IMG/VR virus record: IMGVR_UViG_3300031857_000156 | Location: 1-64,000 of that record | Reading direction: 5' to 3' (one strand) | Origin: a virus | DNA length: 64,000 nt | Shown here: in pieces, positions 37,211 through 45,216 of the stretch | Layout of the letters: the number at the start of each line of letters is the position of its first letter | How positions within the stretch are numbered: position 1 is the stretch's first letter | The notes under the pieces: generated by a model | Database searches by the model: none | The model's input: the letters and a program-made list of their open reading frames with translations, nothing else | Told to the model about the DNA's origin: nothing | Translations under genes and position numbers: made by a program

Positions 37211-37402
37211 ATGAACTTATATCAGCAAATCATCGCCAAGGCCACCGGCCTCACAGACATCGACAAGATCCGCATGGTGGAGGATTACATGCGACAGATC
37301 TACTTTCACTCAACCCTCAATTGGCAGACACAGTCCCAATTAAACCGCGCCGCGAAGGTCTCGGCCATCGAACTAGAGGCCTCCGGCTGGGATTTTAAAT
37401 AG
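37211..37402 (+). CDS. Small early protein
   Basis: 63 residues, helical (YQQIIAKATGLTDIDKIRMVEDYMRQIYFHSTLNWQT). Small phage proteins with this IxxIDxIRMVEDYMR-type pattern occur in early clusters. Function unknown; coupled by short spacing to its neighbours. Confidence 0.6.
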   Translation: MNLYQQIIAKATGLTDIDKIRMVEDYMRQIYFHSTLNWQTQSQLNRAAKVSAIELEASGWDFK

Positions 37403-37412
37403 GAGCAACACC

Positions 37413-37703
37413 ATGACAACGACACAACAACAGCCCAAGGTTCAGATGCTGGGCATCAAGATCAAGGCCAAGATCAACCTTACCGCGGACGACTGGCAGC
37501 TGTACAGCGCCATGTCCGGCCGCGAGACGGCAGCCCGGCGCATGAACCGGGCCATTGAGCGCAAGCTGGCCAAGGGCGAGATCGGGTCCCTGCTGGACGT
37601 GCTGCAACCATACGCCAAGTGGGGGGCCATGGACAGCGAAAGCTACCACACGGTGTACGAGATCCTGCGCCGGCTGGGCCTGGACGACGACAAGTTTATT
37701 TAA
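37413..37703 (+). CDS. Early hypothetical protein
   Basis: 96 residues, basic in the middle (SGRETAARRMNRAIERKLAKGEIGSLLDVL) and helical. It may bind nucleic acid but no fold is recognised. A ggagcaac site precedes the ATG, and promoter box 4 starts within its stop codon. Confidence 0.6.
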   Translation: MTTTQQQPKVQMLGIKIKAKINLTADDWQLYSAMSGRETAARRMNRAIERKLAKGEIGSLLDVLQPYAKWGAMDSESYHTVYEILRRLGLDDDKFI

Positions 37704-37730
37704 AACCACCCTCAAAAAACCAGTAAGATA
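37703..37730 (+). promoter_or_regulatory. Early promoter box 4
   Basis: AACCACCCTCAAAAAACCAG with -10-like TAAGAT at 37724, upstream of the DUF932 gene. Identical to box 5 for about 30 bp. Confidence 0.55.
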
Positions 37731-37753
37731 CTAACCACAAAAGGAGCAACACC

Positions 37754-38560
37754 ATGAAACGCTACACACAATCACGCAACGCCGACGGGTTTACGATGGA
37801 CCAGCTACGGGCCGTCGCGCCGTCTATTTTCGCGGAGCAGCCGGCCGGTAAGGTCTCGGAGCGCTACGGGTTCGTGCCAACCGTCAGCGTCGTCGAGGAG
37901 CTACGCGATCGAGGCCTGCGCCCGGTATTCGCGGGTCAGACACTTTCGCGCGACGTTGACAATCGGCCGTTTGCCAAGCACCTGATCCGATTCCGCCCGA
38001 CGTATGCGCCCACCATCGCCGAGCAGTCGCTGCCGGAAGTGGTCCTGATGAATTCGCACGACGGCACGAGCGGGTTTAGACTTTGGATGGGCATATTCAG
38101 GATGGTCTGCTGTAACGGCATCATCGTGTCCGACTCGGTCATGGGTCAGGTATCGGTGCCGCACCGTTCCAACGCCGCGCAAATTGTCGGCGATCGCTCG
38201 GTAGACTTTCTTGGCCGCGTCGATCACATCGAGGACCGTGTCCGCCGATTTATGGACCGCGTGCTGTCGCCGCTCGAGCAGGGCCAGCTTGCGGAGACCG
38301 CGGCGCAGCTTCGCTGGGGATCCAACCGGCCTGCGGGCCTGAAAAACGACGCGCTGCTACAGGCACGCCGTTACGAGGACGCTGGAGCTTCGCTGTGGCT
38401 GACCTTGAACCGCATCCAGGAGAACATCGTGCAGGGCGGCATGTCGCTCGGACGCCAGCGCCGCAGGCATTCGTACACCCGCGCGCTGGGATCGGTTAGC
38501 GAGAACGCGCGCATCAACGCGCAGCTTTGGGAGGCCGCCGATAAACTGGTGGCAGCGTAG
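37754..38560 (+). CDS. DUF932-like early protein
   Basis: 268 residues. The layout RYGFVPTVSVVEELRDRGLRPVFAGQ, then RPTYAPTIAEQSLPEVVLMNSHDGTSGFRLWMGIFRMVCCNGIIV, matches the DUF932 family found on phages and plasmids. The usual NSHDGT and R-CxNG elements are present. The C-terminal third is helical. Its biochemical role is unknown; such genes are commonly early expressed. Confidence 0.8.
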   Translation: MKRYTQSRNADGFTMDQLRAVAPSIFAEQPAGKVSERYGFVPTVSVVEELRDRGLRPVFAGQTLSRDVDNRPFAKHLIRFRPTYAPTIAEQSLPEVVLMNSHDGTSGFRLWMGIFRMVCCNGIIVSDSVMGQVSVPHRSNAAQIVGDRSVDFLGRVDHIEDRVRRFMDRVLSPLEQGQLAETAAQLRWGSNRPAGLKNDALLQARRYEDAGASLWLTLNRIQENIVQGGMSLGRQRRRHSYTRALGSVSENARINAQLWEAADKLVAA

Positions 38561-38574
38561 TGCAGGGGGTGGCC

Positions 38575-38604
38575 AAAAACCACCCTCAAAAAACCAGTAA
38601 GATA
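38575..38604 (+). promoter_or_regulatory. Early promoter box 5
   Basis: AACCACCCTCAAAAAACCAG with TAAGAT at 38598 in the gap after the DUF932-like gene. Confidence 0.55.
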
Positions 38605-38628
38605 CTAACCACAACAGGAGCACACACC

Positions 38629-38862
38629 ATGCAAGAAAAGAAACCAGATCCGTATATCCGCATGCTGGGCATGCCGGCCGAAGATCTGCGCAGGCAGATT
38701 GCCCGCCGACTGGACGAGGGCGAGGACCTGACGATGATGATCGCATCGATCCTGTCCGACGCGCAGGAACTTATCCAGGGCCGCGATCAAACGCGCGCGC
38801 TGCAGGCGATCAATCGCGCCAAGTGGATTTTATTCGAGCACCGAGAGGAGACACAGCTATGA
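38629..38862 (+). CDS. Small early protein
   Basis: 77 residues from the ATG at 38629 behind acaggagcac; the frame extends upstream only through the promoter box. Helical with PAEDLRRQIARRLDEGEDLTMMIASILSDAQELI. It overlaps the next gene as ATGA. Unknown. Confidence 0.6.
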   Translation: MQEKKPDPYIRMLGMPAEDLRRQIARRLDEGEDLTMMIASILSDAQELIQGRDQTRALQAINRAKWILFEHREETQL

Positions 38863-39227
38863 AAAGCTTTTGGAACAACGACAGCGATCTGCAGGACGTT
38901 GCAGATCGATTGGCAGAGTTAGTGCCGGCCATGGGGGCCGTCGAGCAGCCACGCAAGAACAAGGCGCTCGAGCGATTCCGTCGCGCATCGAACTGCTATT
39001 ATGACCTGTACAACAACGGCCTATGCAACCGCAGGCAGGAGTTTTATAGGATTTTCAAGGTCCGCGTGAGCAACTTCTACAAGTATAGGTATAGCCACAG
39101 CCTGCGCGGCCGCTACCGCGACATTGACTTCGACAGAATCATGCCAGTCGTCGAGCCCATCATGCGCGAAATCGTGATAATTGCGGCTAGCGAGCAAGGC
39201 ATCGAGGTGAAAGAGGCCACAGCATGA
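38859..39227 (+). CDS. Early hypothetical protein
   Basis: 122 residues from the ATG at 38859. Helical N-terminus, then a Tyr/Arg-rich core (NCYYDLYNNGLCNRRQEFYRIFKVRVSNFYKYRYSH) that could bind nucleic acid. Coupled at both ends by ATGA overlaps. No family recognised. Confidence 0.6.
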   Translation: MKSFWNNDSDLQDVADRLAELVPAMGAVEQPRKNKALERFRRASNCYYDLYNNGLCNRRQEFYRIFKVRVSNFYKYRYSHSLRGRYRDIDFDRIMPVVEPIMREIVIIAASEQGIEVKEATA

Positions 39228-39436
39228 CCAAAAAGACAGCCGGCATCCTCGAGGAAGAGCTGCAGCAGCTTTATTCGCGGCAGGAGGCCCTCGAGGCCTC
39301 GATTGACCCTTGGGACCACAAGGCCGCGGTAAAGTGGCAGCAGATCGAAAATAAGATTCAGCAAGTCACAATGCAGATCAACATACTCCACATGAAAGAG
39401 GCGCAACATGAAAGTGATTCTAACCGTCTGCTATAA
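39224..39436 (+). CDS. Small coiled-coil protein
   Basis: 70 residues, nearly all helical heptads (LEEELQQLYSRQEALEASID ... QQIENKIQQVTMQINILHM). Its end overlaps the next small gene by 29 bp in another frame. Function unknown. Confidence 0.6.
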   Translation: MTKKTAGILEEELQQLYSRQEALEASIDPWDHKAAVKWQQIENKIQQVTMQINILHMKEAQHESDSNRLL

Positions 39437-39581
39437 CCCCAACATCGAGCACGACAGCGATGAGGGCAAAAGCATAGTAGAATTTTATTACCCGCCACAC
39501 GTAAGGGACGCGCTCATAGAGTTACTGGGCGCCACCAGCGTGCAGGCCGTATCTGTATCAAGCCAGGACGAGGAAGAGTAA
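39408..39581 (+). CDS. Small acidic protein
   Basis: 57 residues, starting MKVILTVCYNPNIEHDSDEG and ending QDEEE. Beta-alpha pattern with EFYYPPHVRDALIELLGATSV. The ATG overlaps the end of the coiled-coil gene; gaggcgcaac precedes it. No family recognised. Confidence 0.5.
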   Translation: MKVILTVCYNPNIEHDSDEGKSIVEFYYPPHVRDALIELLGATSVQAVSVSSQDEEE

Positions 39582-39583
39582 CC

Positions 39584-39781
39584 ATGCCAGTGATTATTAC
39601 AGTAGAGCAATCAGGCCACGATCTATGGGTCTTCGGAGACGAGGGATCAGAGCACAAGGACTACGAAGAGCAGATGTACACGCTGCCGCGCTATGGGGAG
39701 GCTGTGCTTGCCCGCGACGCTGCGGACGAGTACGCCAACGCATGGGCCGCGGCAGTCGGCGGCACCGTTCAATACAAATAA
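39584..39781 (+). CDS. Small early protein
   Basis: 65 residues, acidic (ITVEQSGHDLWVFGDEGSEHKDYEEQMYTLPRYGEAVLARDAADEYA). It starts 2 nt after the preceding stop. It may be a small beta-alpha protein; unknown. Confidence 0.55.
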   Translation: MPVIITVEQSGHDLWVFGDEGSEHKDYEEQMYTLPRYGEAVLARDAADEYANAWAAAVGGTVQYK

Positions 39782-39794
39782 AGGAGCAGCACAA

Positions 39795-40013
39795 ATGCAC
39801 ACAAATTCCATTCGCACCAAAAACGGATTTAGCATTTTTGTGACAGTCACGGACCGCGGCTCAGTGCTGTCTTTTTACTCAGACGGCATGCACTCGAGCA
39901 TCACTTTTGATAACGTTGACGCAAGGGCCCTGGCTGAGCGTATAATTAACGCGGTAGACAATCACCAATTAACCACAATCAAGGAGCAAGACCATGCAGA
40001 ACTTCGGAATTAA
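39795..40013 (+). CDS. Small early protein
   Basis: 72 residues from the ATG at 39795 behind aaaggagcagc. It has an alternating strand pattern (GFSIFVTVTDRGSVLSFYSDGMHSSITF) and a helical end. It overlaps the next gene by 20 bp. Unknown. Confidence 0.55.
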   Translation: MHTNSIRTKNGFSIFVTVTDRGSVLSFYSDGMHSSITFDNVDARALAERIINAVDNHQLTTIKEQDHAELRN

Positions 40014-40260
40014 AATTGACCCAGTGCAATCCCGCGCGCTGGCCAAGCGCCTCGAAGAGGCAACGGGTTTCGTCACCGTGACGTTCCTGAAAAAAGACGG
40101 CACCATCCGCAAGATGAATTGCCGCATGGGCGTCACAAAGTATCTCAAAGGCGGCGAGTCAAAGCTCAACGCCAACGACTACGTGACGGTCTTCGACATG
40201 ACTAAGAGCTCGTATCGCGCGATCAACCGCGAGACGATACTCGAGGTCAAAGGAATCTAA
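39994..40260 (+). CDS. SH3-barrel-like small phage protein
   Basis: 88 residues. VTFLKKDGTIRKMNCRMGVTKYLKGG followed by NDYVTVFDMTKSSYRAINRETILEV matches the small phage proteins annotated as SH3 beta-barrel fold. The helical N-terminus may mediate binding. Followed directly by a terminator. Confidence 0.65.
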   Translation: MQNFGIKIDPVQSRALAKRLEEATGFVTVTFLKKDGTIRKMNCRMGVTKYLKGGESKLNANDYVTVFDMTKSSYRAINRETILEVKGI

Positions 40261-40267
40261 TTCGCTG

Positions 40268-40292
40268 CCCCGTTTGCGAGACGGGGTTTCTT
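40268..40292 (+). terminator. Rho-independent terminator
   Basis: CCCCGT / ACGGGG hairpin with a 7-nt loop followed by TTTCTT. It closes the first early operon. Confidence 0.7.
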
Positions 40293-40352
40293 ACGCGCCA
40301 GGGGCCTCGCGTGCGAGAATGGCCCCACCAATAACCACAAAGGGATAACACC

Positions 40353-40697
40353 ATGCGCTATTCAGTAACGACTCAGAAATCCGAAAACGCCGTGTATGAC
40401 CGCGACATCGACTGCTACTACATGAAGCAAAACGTCGTCGCGTTCACCGGCCTGTGCCAGGTCCGCGCAGAGCGGGACGACTACTTCGGCGGCGAGGACA
40501 GTAAGCCGTTTCGATCAAAGGTCCTGCTGGACCCGACATGGCGGCAGCTCTTCGCCATCGCCAAGAAACAGCAGCAGGCCACAAGGGACGCCCACCACGA
40601 CTTCTTCGAGGGCTTCTACGACACCGGCAAGGATGATCTGGCGGTGCACCCCAACAACCTGCCGGTGCGCATCATCGAGCTGGCGCTGGGGTCATAA
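40353..40697 (+). CDS. Hypothetical protein
   Basis: 114 residues. It starts RYSVTTQKSENAVYDRDIDCYYMKQNVVAFTGLCQVRAERDDYFGGEDSKPF and continues as an acidic alpha/beta protein. It begins the unit leading into the sigma factor. A ggggcc(N14)ggcccc palindrome lies just upstream (40303-40325). No family recognised. Confidence 0.6.
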   Translation: MRYSVTTQKSENAVYDRDIDCYYMKQNVVAFTGLCQVRAERDDYFGGEDSKPFRSKVLLDPTWRQLFAIAKKQQQATRDAHHDFFEGFYDTGKDDLAVHPNNLPVRIIELALGS

Positions 40698-40698
40698 G

Positions 40699-40788
40699 AT
40701 GCTAAACCTTGTCGAGTACATTCTTTACACATCCGTGACAATTGCAATTCTAATCGCAGCCGTTTCAACTATACTGGAGATGCTATGA
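40699..40788 (+). CDS. Tiny membrane peptide
   Basis: 29 residues that are almost entirely one membrane helix (ILYTSVTIAILIAAVSTIL). Translationally coupled to the next gene by ATGA. It may modulate the host membrane; unknown. Confidence 0.45.
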   Translation: MLNLVEYILYTSVTIAILIAAVSTILEML

Positions 40789-40919
40789 AGATATTAGGTT
40801 TTTGCATGATGCTGTTTGGGTTCCTGCTAACCACGCAGGGGACATCGTGGAACGCGCTGATGTTGATGGCCGGCGGATGCGCACTAATTTATGGAGCATA
40901 CCGACTTGAAAAGAGATAG
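40785..40919 (+). CDS. Tiny two-helix membrane protein
   Basis: 44 residues with two hydrophobic segments (ILGFCMMLFGFLL and ALMLMAGGCALIYGAY) and a KR end. It overlaps the sigma factor start by 29 bp. Unknown. Confidence 0.5.
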   Translation: MKILGFCMMLFGFLLTTQGTSWNALMLMAGGCALIYGAYRLEKR

Positions 40920-41478
40920 GACAGCGCTGTCAGACTACATCCGGGTGCTGTACAGGCACCCGGTGCTGCCGGTGCAGGAAGAGGAAAGGCTGTCAGGCAT
41001 GATACAGGCCGGAGACAACGCAGCGCTGGATAAACTGGTGCGGCACAATCTCCGGTTTGTTATTTCCGTGGTCAAGGACATGCCGATTTGGCAGAATGGC
41101 TCGGTGCCTTTCGAGGACATTGTGGCCATCGGCAACGAGTCCCTGCTCAAGGCAGCCAGGAAGTGGGTGCCTCGTAATGGCGCGAGGTTTGCAACGTACG
41201 CTAAGCCATTCATTGTCAAGGGTATCAGGAGGACCCTTGATAATGAATGGTCAATGATCCGCGTGCCGGTAAACATCCTCGAAGAGATACGCCGCATGAA
41301 GTATCTCGAGCGGGTTTTATCGCAAGAGCTCAGACGCGAGCCAACGCAGGCCGAGCTTGCCAATCGAATGAAAGTGCACGAGAGCCGGATAGTCGAGCTG
41401 CAAAACTTACTGACTCTCGAGCCAGTATCGCTTGAGGCATACAATCAGGAGAAATTCCACGAGGAGAGCGAAGAATGA
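40891..41478 (+). CDS. Sigma-70-type RNA polymerase sigma factor lacking region 4
   Basis: 195 residues. Region 1.2 is at about 11-43 (YIRVLYRHPVLPVQEEERL), region 2.1 at 44-62 (LVRHNLRFVISVV), region 2.2 at 72-92 (PFEDIVAIGNESLLKAARKW), 2.3/2.4 at 96-119 (GARFATYAKPFIVKGIRRTL), and region 3 at 122-176 (RVPVNILEEIRRM, TQAELANRM). It ends in an acidic tail without region 4, so it could read only -10-type elements unless a partner supplies -35 contact. It probably redirects host RNA polymerase to phage promoters. Confidence 0.85.
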   Translation: MEHTDLKRDRTALSDYIRVLYRHPVLPVQEEERLSGMIQAGDNAALDKLVRHNLRFVISVVKDMPIWQNGSVPFEDIVAIGNESLLKAARKWVPRNGARFATYAKPFIVKGIRRTLDNEWSMIRVPVNILEEIRRMKYLERVLSQELRREPTQAELANRMKVHESRIVELQNLLTLEPVSLEAYNQEKFHEESEE

Positions 41479-41678
41479 CACCGATCCAAAAAGAGGTGTT
41501 CGATGAGCTGGGAAACCTAAAGCTTATCGAGGTGATCGACTCAGAGACCAGCCAACACATGGCTGACTTTCTGTGGGATCCAAACGATGATCAGACCCCT
41601 GAGAATCGTAATAAGTTTAGAGACTGGGTTACTAACTGGGTGAATACCCGAATGAAAGGAAAGCAAAATGGAAACTAG
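41475..41678 (+). CDS. Small acidic protein
   Basis: 67 residues, ATGA-coupled to the sigma factor. Helical and Trp-containing (SQHMADFLWDPNDDQTPENRNKFRDWVTNWVNTRM). It could be a sigma partner by position, but no family is recognised. Confidence 0.55.
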   Translation: MTPIQKEVFDELGNLKLIEVIDSETSQHMADFLWDPNDDQTPENRNKFRDWVTNWVNTRMKGKQNGN

Positions 41679-41826
41679 GCAAGAACTAATCCTGAAATTT
41701 ATGCTGGCTTTGGCCAGCTCAACCGAGGTCACGAGGATGTTTGCGCAGAATGACAGCTACCTCGTAGCCAATCGAGTGTACCTCAATGCGGCAAAACTTG
41801 CCGATCAGTACCTCGACCAAATCTAA
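41668..41826 (+). CDS. Small helical protein
   Basis: 52 residues, overlapping its neighbour by 11 bp. Helical (LILKFMLALASSTEVTRMFAQN). It is the last gene before repeat copy B. Unknown. Confidence 0.5.
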   Translation: METRQELILKFMLALASSTEVTRMFAQNDSYLVANRVYLNAAKLADQYLDQI

Positions 41827-41849
41827 TGTAAATGAGAATCATTCGCATT

Positions 41850-42067
41850 TGTCAGGGGTTGCCGGGGTCGTGTCAGGGATATGGACACGAGTTTCCATAT
41901 ACCACGCCCTCTGCAACCCATTGATTTAATTGATGAAAAAATTTGCTGTCAAGGGTTGCGGGGGTAGCGGGGGTCTATTTCACTTTTATTTTTTATTTTT
42001 TAAAAAGAAAAATAAATTTAAGAGGGAAGTAGGTTTAGACCCCCGCAACCCCCGCAACCCTTGACAG
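41850..42067. repeat. Inverted-repeat element, copy B
   Basis: A 31-bp inverted repeat with one mismatch (41946-41976 and 42037-42067) and a 60-bp AT-rich spacer, the same spacer length as copy A. An outer arm at 41850-41879 matches the reverse complement of 33997-34027. It lies inverted relative to copy A, so the two frame 34028-41849. The whole 281-bp gap before the primase gene is this element plus the promoter-like motif. Confidence 0.85.
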
Positions 42068-42086
42068 AGTTAAAGTAAAACTTTAA

Positions 42087-42101
42087 GTTTGTATTAGTAG
42101 A
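42087..42101 (+). promoter_or_regulatory. Candidate phage promoter, rightward
   Basis: TTTGTATTAGTAGAGG differs by one base from the TTTGTATAAGTAGG at copy A. It points out of copy B into the primase-helicase gene, 8 nt before the ATG. Confidence 0.4.
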
Positions 42102-42107
42102 GGAACC

Positions 42108-44414
42108 ATGACCAGACCAACAGCACTACAAGTAAAATTCGACAACATACCCATGACCCTGAAGATGATTCCGCGGTGGGTTGTGTGGCAGTTTGTCGAG
42201 GTGGAAAATGGGGATGCCCGCAAATGGGCCAAAATTCCCCTACAAGCCGCTACTGGGCTTCGGGCTAGTAGCACCAACCCCGACACCTGGGCGGACTTCC
42301 TAACAGCCCAAAAAGCCTATTTGACGGGCAAGTACGACGGCATCGGATTTGTCTTCATAAATTCTGACAATCTGATAGGCATCGACTTGGACGATTGTTT
42401 GGACGCAAATGGGCAAGTCACAACCGAAGACGCAGCCACGATGCTCGAGAATATCGACGGCTACGCTGAGAGGAGCCCATCAGCGACGGGCGTGAAGATC
42501 TTCACCAGGACCGCGCTGCAGTCAGCGCACGTTGACCACGCCAAAGGCCTGGAGATCTACCCACACGCACGTTACTTCACAGTGACGGGCCATCACATCC
42601 AGGGTGCCATACCCGAGCATGAAATTGATCTGTCCCCATTTATTCCACCCCGCACGATCCATAGATCGGGGGACGACTTTGCGGACTACACCCCGCCGGT
42701 GGACGACTATGACCTGGCGCGGGTGGAGCGGGAGATCCTCACCCACCTGCCGCCCGACTGCGGTTACACGGACTGGCTGACGGTGGGCATGGCGATGCAT
42801 CACCAGTTCCAGGGCTCGGACGATGCGCTCGAGATGTGGGACAACTGGTCCTACCAAAATGGGGACTGTCCCTCGTACTCGCCCAACGAGTGCCGGCGCA
42901 AGTGGGCGACGTTCTCCAAAAAGGGAGGGGCGACGCTGCGCTCGCTGATCTTCAAAATCAACCAGACAAAAAAGCAGGAGGCCCTAGCCCGCGGCGAGAT
43001 CGTGCTAGATCAGGCCCCGCTGGACCACGCTCGCAACTTCTTGGAGGCTAACCACACAACCGAGGAGGGCGTGCGGCTGGTGCACTACGCGGAGGACTAC
43101 TTCGTGCACAGGGCCACGCACTACGAGGAGGTGGAGGAGGCGACAATCCGTTCGCAGCTGTACAAGTTTTTGGACAAGTGCAAAAAGACGGACCGCAGGG
43201 GCAATCTCGTGCCGTTTATGCCGACGCCGGCGACTGTCACGGCCGCGCTCGATGCGACAAAGGCGCTCACGCACCTTGAGAACCACGCCAACACCAAGCC
43301 GCCGGTGTGGCTGGACGGCTACGCGCAGGGCAAGCCCGCGGCGTCAAAGCTCATCAGCGTCAAGAACGGCCTCTTCCACCTGGAGGAGTCGGTGCTGCTG
43401 CCGCACAGTCTGGGGTTTTTTACGCAAAACAGTCTGCCGTTTGACTATGACCCGTACGCCAAATGTCCGACGTGGGAGATGTTCCTCACGCAGATATGGG
43501 GCCACGATCAGGAGTCAATCGACACGCTGCAGGAGATCTTCGGCTACGTGCTGTCGGGAGACACGCGCCAGCAGAAATTTTTTAACGTCATCGGTCCGCG
43601 CCGCTCAGGCAAGGGCACGATCAACAAGGTGCTGGTGGAGCTGCTCGGGCAGCACAACACCGTGGCGCCGGAATTAGGAGAACTTTGTGATACTTTCGGT
43701 CTTCAGCCTTGGCTGGGCAAGCTGCTCGCTAGTTTTACGGACGCAAGAGCACCGGAACGCAATCGAAGTGCTGTTGTCTCTCAGCTTTTACGGATTGTAG
43801 GGGGCGACACAGTCACGGTGAACCGCAAAAACAAAGAGGCCTGGAACGGCTATTTGCCAACGCGGATCATCGTGTACTCCAACGAGGTGTTGCAGCTGAC
43901 AGAAAACAGCAACGCGCTGACTGGTCGCATGATCGTGCTCAAGATGACGCAGTCGTTTTACGGCAAAGAGGATACCGAGCTTGCATCTAAGCTGATGAAA
44001 GAGCTCTCGGGCATCTTTAATTGGAGCATGGTGGGCCTGCGCCGGCGGATGGAGCGCGGGGGCCATTTCCTGCAGCCAACAAGTGGCGTGGACTTGCTCG
44101 AGATCATGGAGGATCTATCCAATCCGATCAATTTGTTTTACCGTGATGTCCTAATCGAGGACCCGGAGGGCACGGTGGACAAAGACGATCTGTTTAAGGT
44201 CTTCAAAAAATGGTCACAGGAAAAGGGCATGCACCCCGGCACTGATCTGTCGTTCAAACGTAAATTCCTGGCAGCAACGCAGGATAAGCCGATCTCAACC
44301 GCTGTCTCGAGGGTTGAGGGCCGACGGGAGAACGTGTACCGTGGCGTCAAGCTCACGGACAAGGCGCAGGGTTTCGTCAACAGTTTGAGTGAATTTAACG
44401 AAAGGATTTTCTGA
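42108..44414 (+). CDS. Primase-helicase (AEP primase with SF3/D5 helicase)
   Basis: 768 residues. The N-terminal archaeo-eukaryotic primase has GIGFVF, GIDLDDC (D93, D95) and ERSPSATGVKIF. A PriCT-like linker (YTDWLTVGMAMHHQF; RKWATF) follows. The C-terminal D5-type helicase has Walker A GPRRSGKGT at 496-504, then FTDARAP and a sensor-like RIIVYSNEVL. It would unwind and prime at the phage fork. An aggaacc site precedes the ATG. Confidence 0.88.
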   Translation: MTRPTALQVKFDNIPMTLKMIPRWVVWQFVEVENGDARKWAKIPLQAATGLRASSTNPDTWADFLTAQKAYLTGKYDGIGFVFINSDNLIGIDLDDCLDANGQVTTEDAATMLENIDGYAERSPSATGVKIFTRTALQSAHVDHAKGLEIYPHARYFTVTGHHIQGAIPEHEIDLSPFIPPRTIHRSGDDFADYTPPVDDYDLARVEREILTHLPPDCGYTDWLTVGMAMHHQFQGSDDALEMWDNWSYQNGDCPSYSPNECRRKWATFSKKGGATLRSLIFKINQTKKQEALARGEIVLDQAPLDHARNFLEANHTTEEGVRLVHYAEDYFVHRATHYEEVEEATIRSQLYKFLDKCKKTDRRGNLVPFMPTPATVTAALDATKALTHLENHANTKPPVWLDGYAQGKPAASKLISVKNGLFHLEESVLLPHSLGFFTQNSLPFDYDPYAKCPTWEMFLTQIWGHDQESIDTLQEIFGYVLSGDTRQQKFFNVIGPRRSGKGTINKVLVELLGQHNTVAPELGELCDTFGLQPWLGKLLASFTDARAPERNRSAVVSQLLRIVGGDTVTVNRKNKEAWNGYLPTRIIVYSNEVLQLTENSNALTGRMIVLKMTQSFYGKEDTELASKLMKELSGIFNWSMVGLRRRMERGGHFLQPTSGVDLLEIMEDLSNPINLFYRDVLIEDPEGTVDKDDLFKVFKKWSQEKGMHPGTDLSFKRKFLAATQDKPISTAVSRVEGRRENVYRGVKLTDKAQGFVNSLSEFNERIF

Positions 44415-44638
44415 TGGAGACATGGGCAAAACCTGATCGGTGGGTCAAAATTGTTGCCACCAAAAAGCTGGGCTGCATTCGTGCTGTTGATGAAAGAGGC
44501 CGACTGTCGATTGCAATCCCAAGCGAAAACGATTGGCCGTTTCCGACACGCGTATTTTGCGACATCGATAGCGTCGTGCCGGTAGGGGCTCCCAAAAAAC
44601 CAAAGGTTGTGCATAACTTTGAGGAGGCGTTACTGTGA
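44414..44638 (+). CDS. Small hypothetical protein
   Basis: 74 residues, beta-rich (RWVKIVATKKLGCIRAVDERGRLSIAI), with a WAKPDRW start. Its ATG overlaps the primase-helicase stop (TGATGG), and the next gene begins in its stop codon. Unknown. Confidence 0.6.
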   Translation: METWAKPDRWVKIVATKKLGCIRAVDERGRLSIAIPSENDWPFPTRVFCDIDSVVPVGAPKKPKVVHNFEEALL

Positions 44639-45216
44639 ATGATTTTGACAAAGTGCTCGAGGACATCACACCGCGGTGTGTAGACATGCATCAGCATTTC
44701 CCCACGCTGCGTCGGCTGGCTAGCGAATGTGAGTCGTTCGTGGAGATGGGCGTGCGCGGGGCGTGCTCGGTGTGGGCGCTTGCTGCGGGGCTGGCTGAAT
44801 CGCCGGCACCCAAAAAGTGGATGATCTACTTGGACATTGGTAACTGCAGGAGTCAGCTTCTCGAAGATACATGTGCAAAATACAACATCGACGCGCAGTG
44901 GATGCAGCACGACAGCCGCACCGTGTCTACGCCGCCAACAGACCTGTTGATGGTTGACACGCTGCACACTTACGGGCAGCTGGTGACCGAGCTTTTGCAC
45001 CACCACCAGTGGGTAAACAAGTACATTGTCATGCACGACACCGAGGCGCCGTGGGGCATGCAAAACGAAGCCAACGACGGATCGGCTAAGCAAGGTCTGC
45101 GTGCCGCGGTGCTGGATTTTTTGCTGATGTTCCCCAAAGAATGGGGCGTAAAAGAGCACCATTCTAATAGCCATGGATTAACTATATTGGAGAGAAAAAA
45201 TGCAAAAAGAACTTGA
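44635..45216 (+). CDS. Class I methyltransferase-like / CmcI-like protein
   Basis: 193 residues. FVEMGVRGACSVWALAAGLAES is a glycine loop like that of SAM-binding Rossmann folds. LLMVDTLHTYGQLVTELLHHHQWVNKYIVMHDT resembles Methyltransf_24/cephalosporin-hydroxylase-like proteins. GTG start with GTGA overlap. Such genes in phages may modify sugars or small molecules; the substrate is unknown. Confidence 0.65.
   Translation: MNDFDKVLEDITPRCVDMHQHFPTLRRLASECESFVEMGVRGACSVWALAAGLAESPAPKKWMIYLDIGNCRSQLLEDTCAKYNIDAQWMQHDSRTVSTPPTDLLMVDTLHTYGQLVTELLHHHQWVNKYIVMHDTEAPWGMQNEANDGSAKQGLRAAVLDFLLMFPKEWGVKEHHSNSHGLTILERKNAKRT

Noticed and set aside
42522-42857. Minus-strand frame in the primase-helicase gene
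   Set aside because: Shadow frame; the plus-strand gene has clear catalytic motifs throughout.
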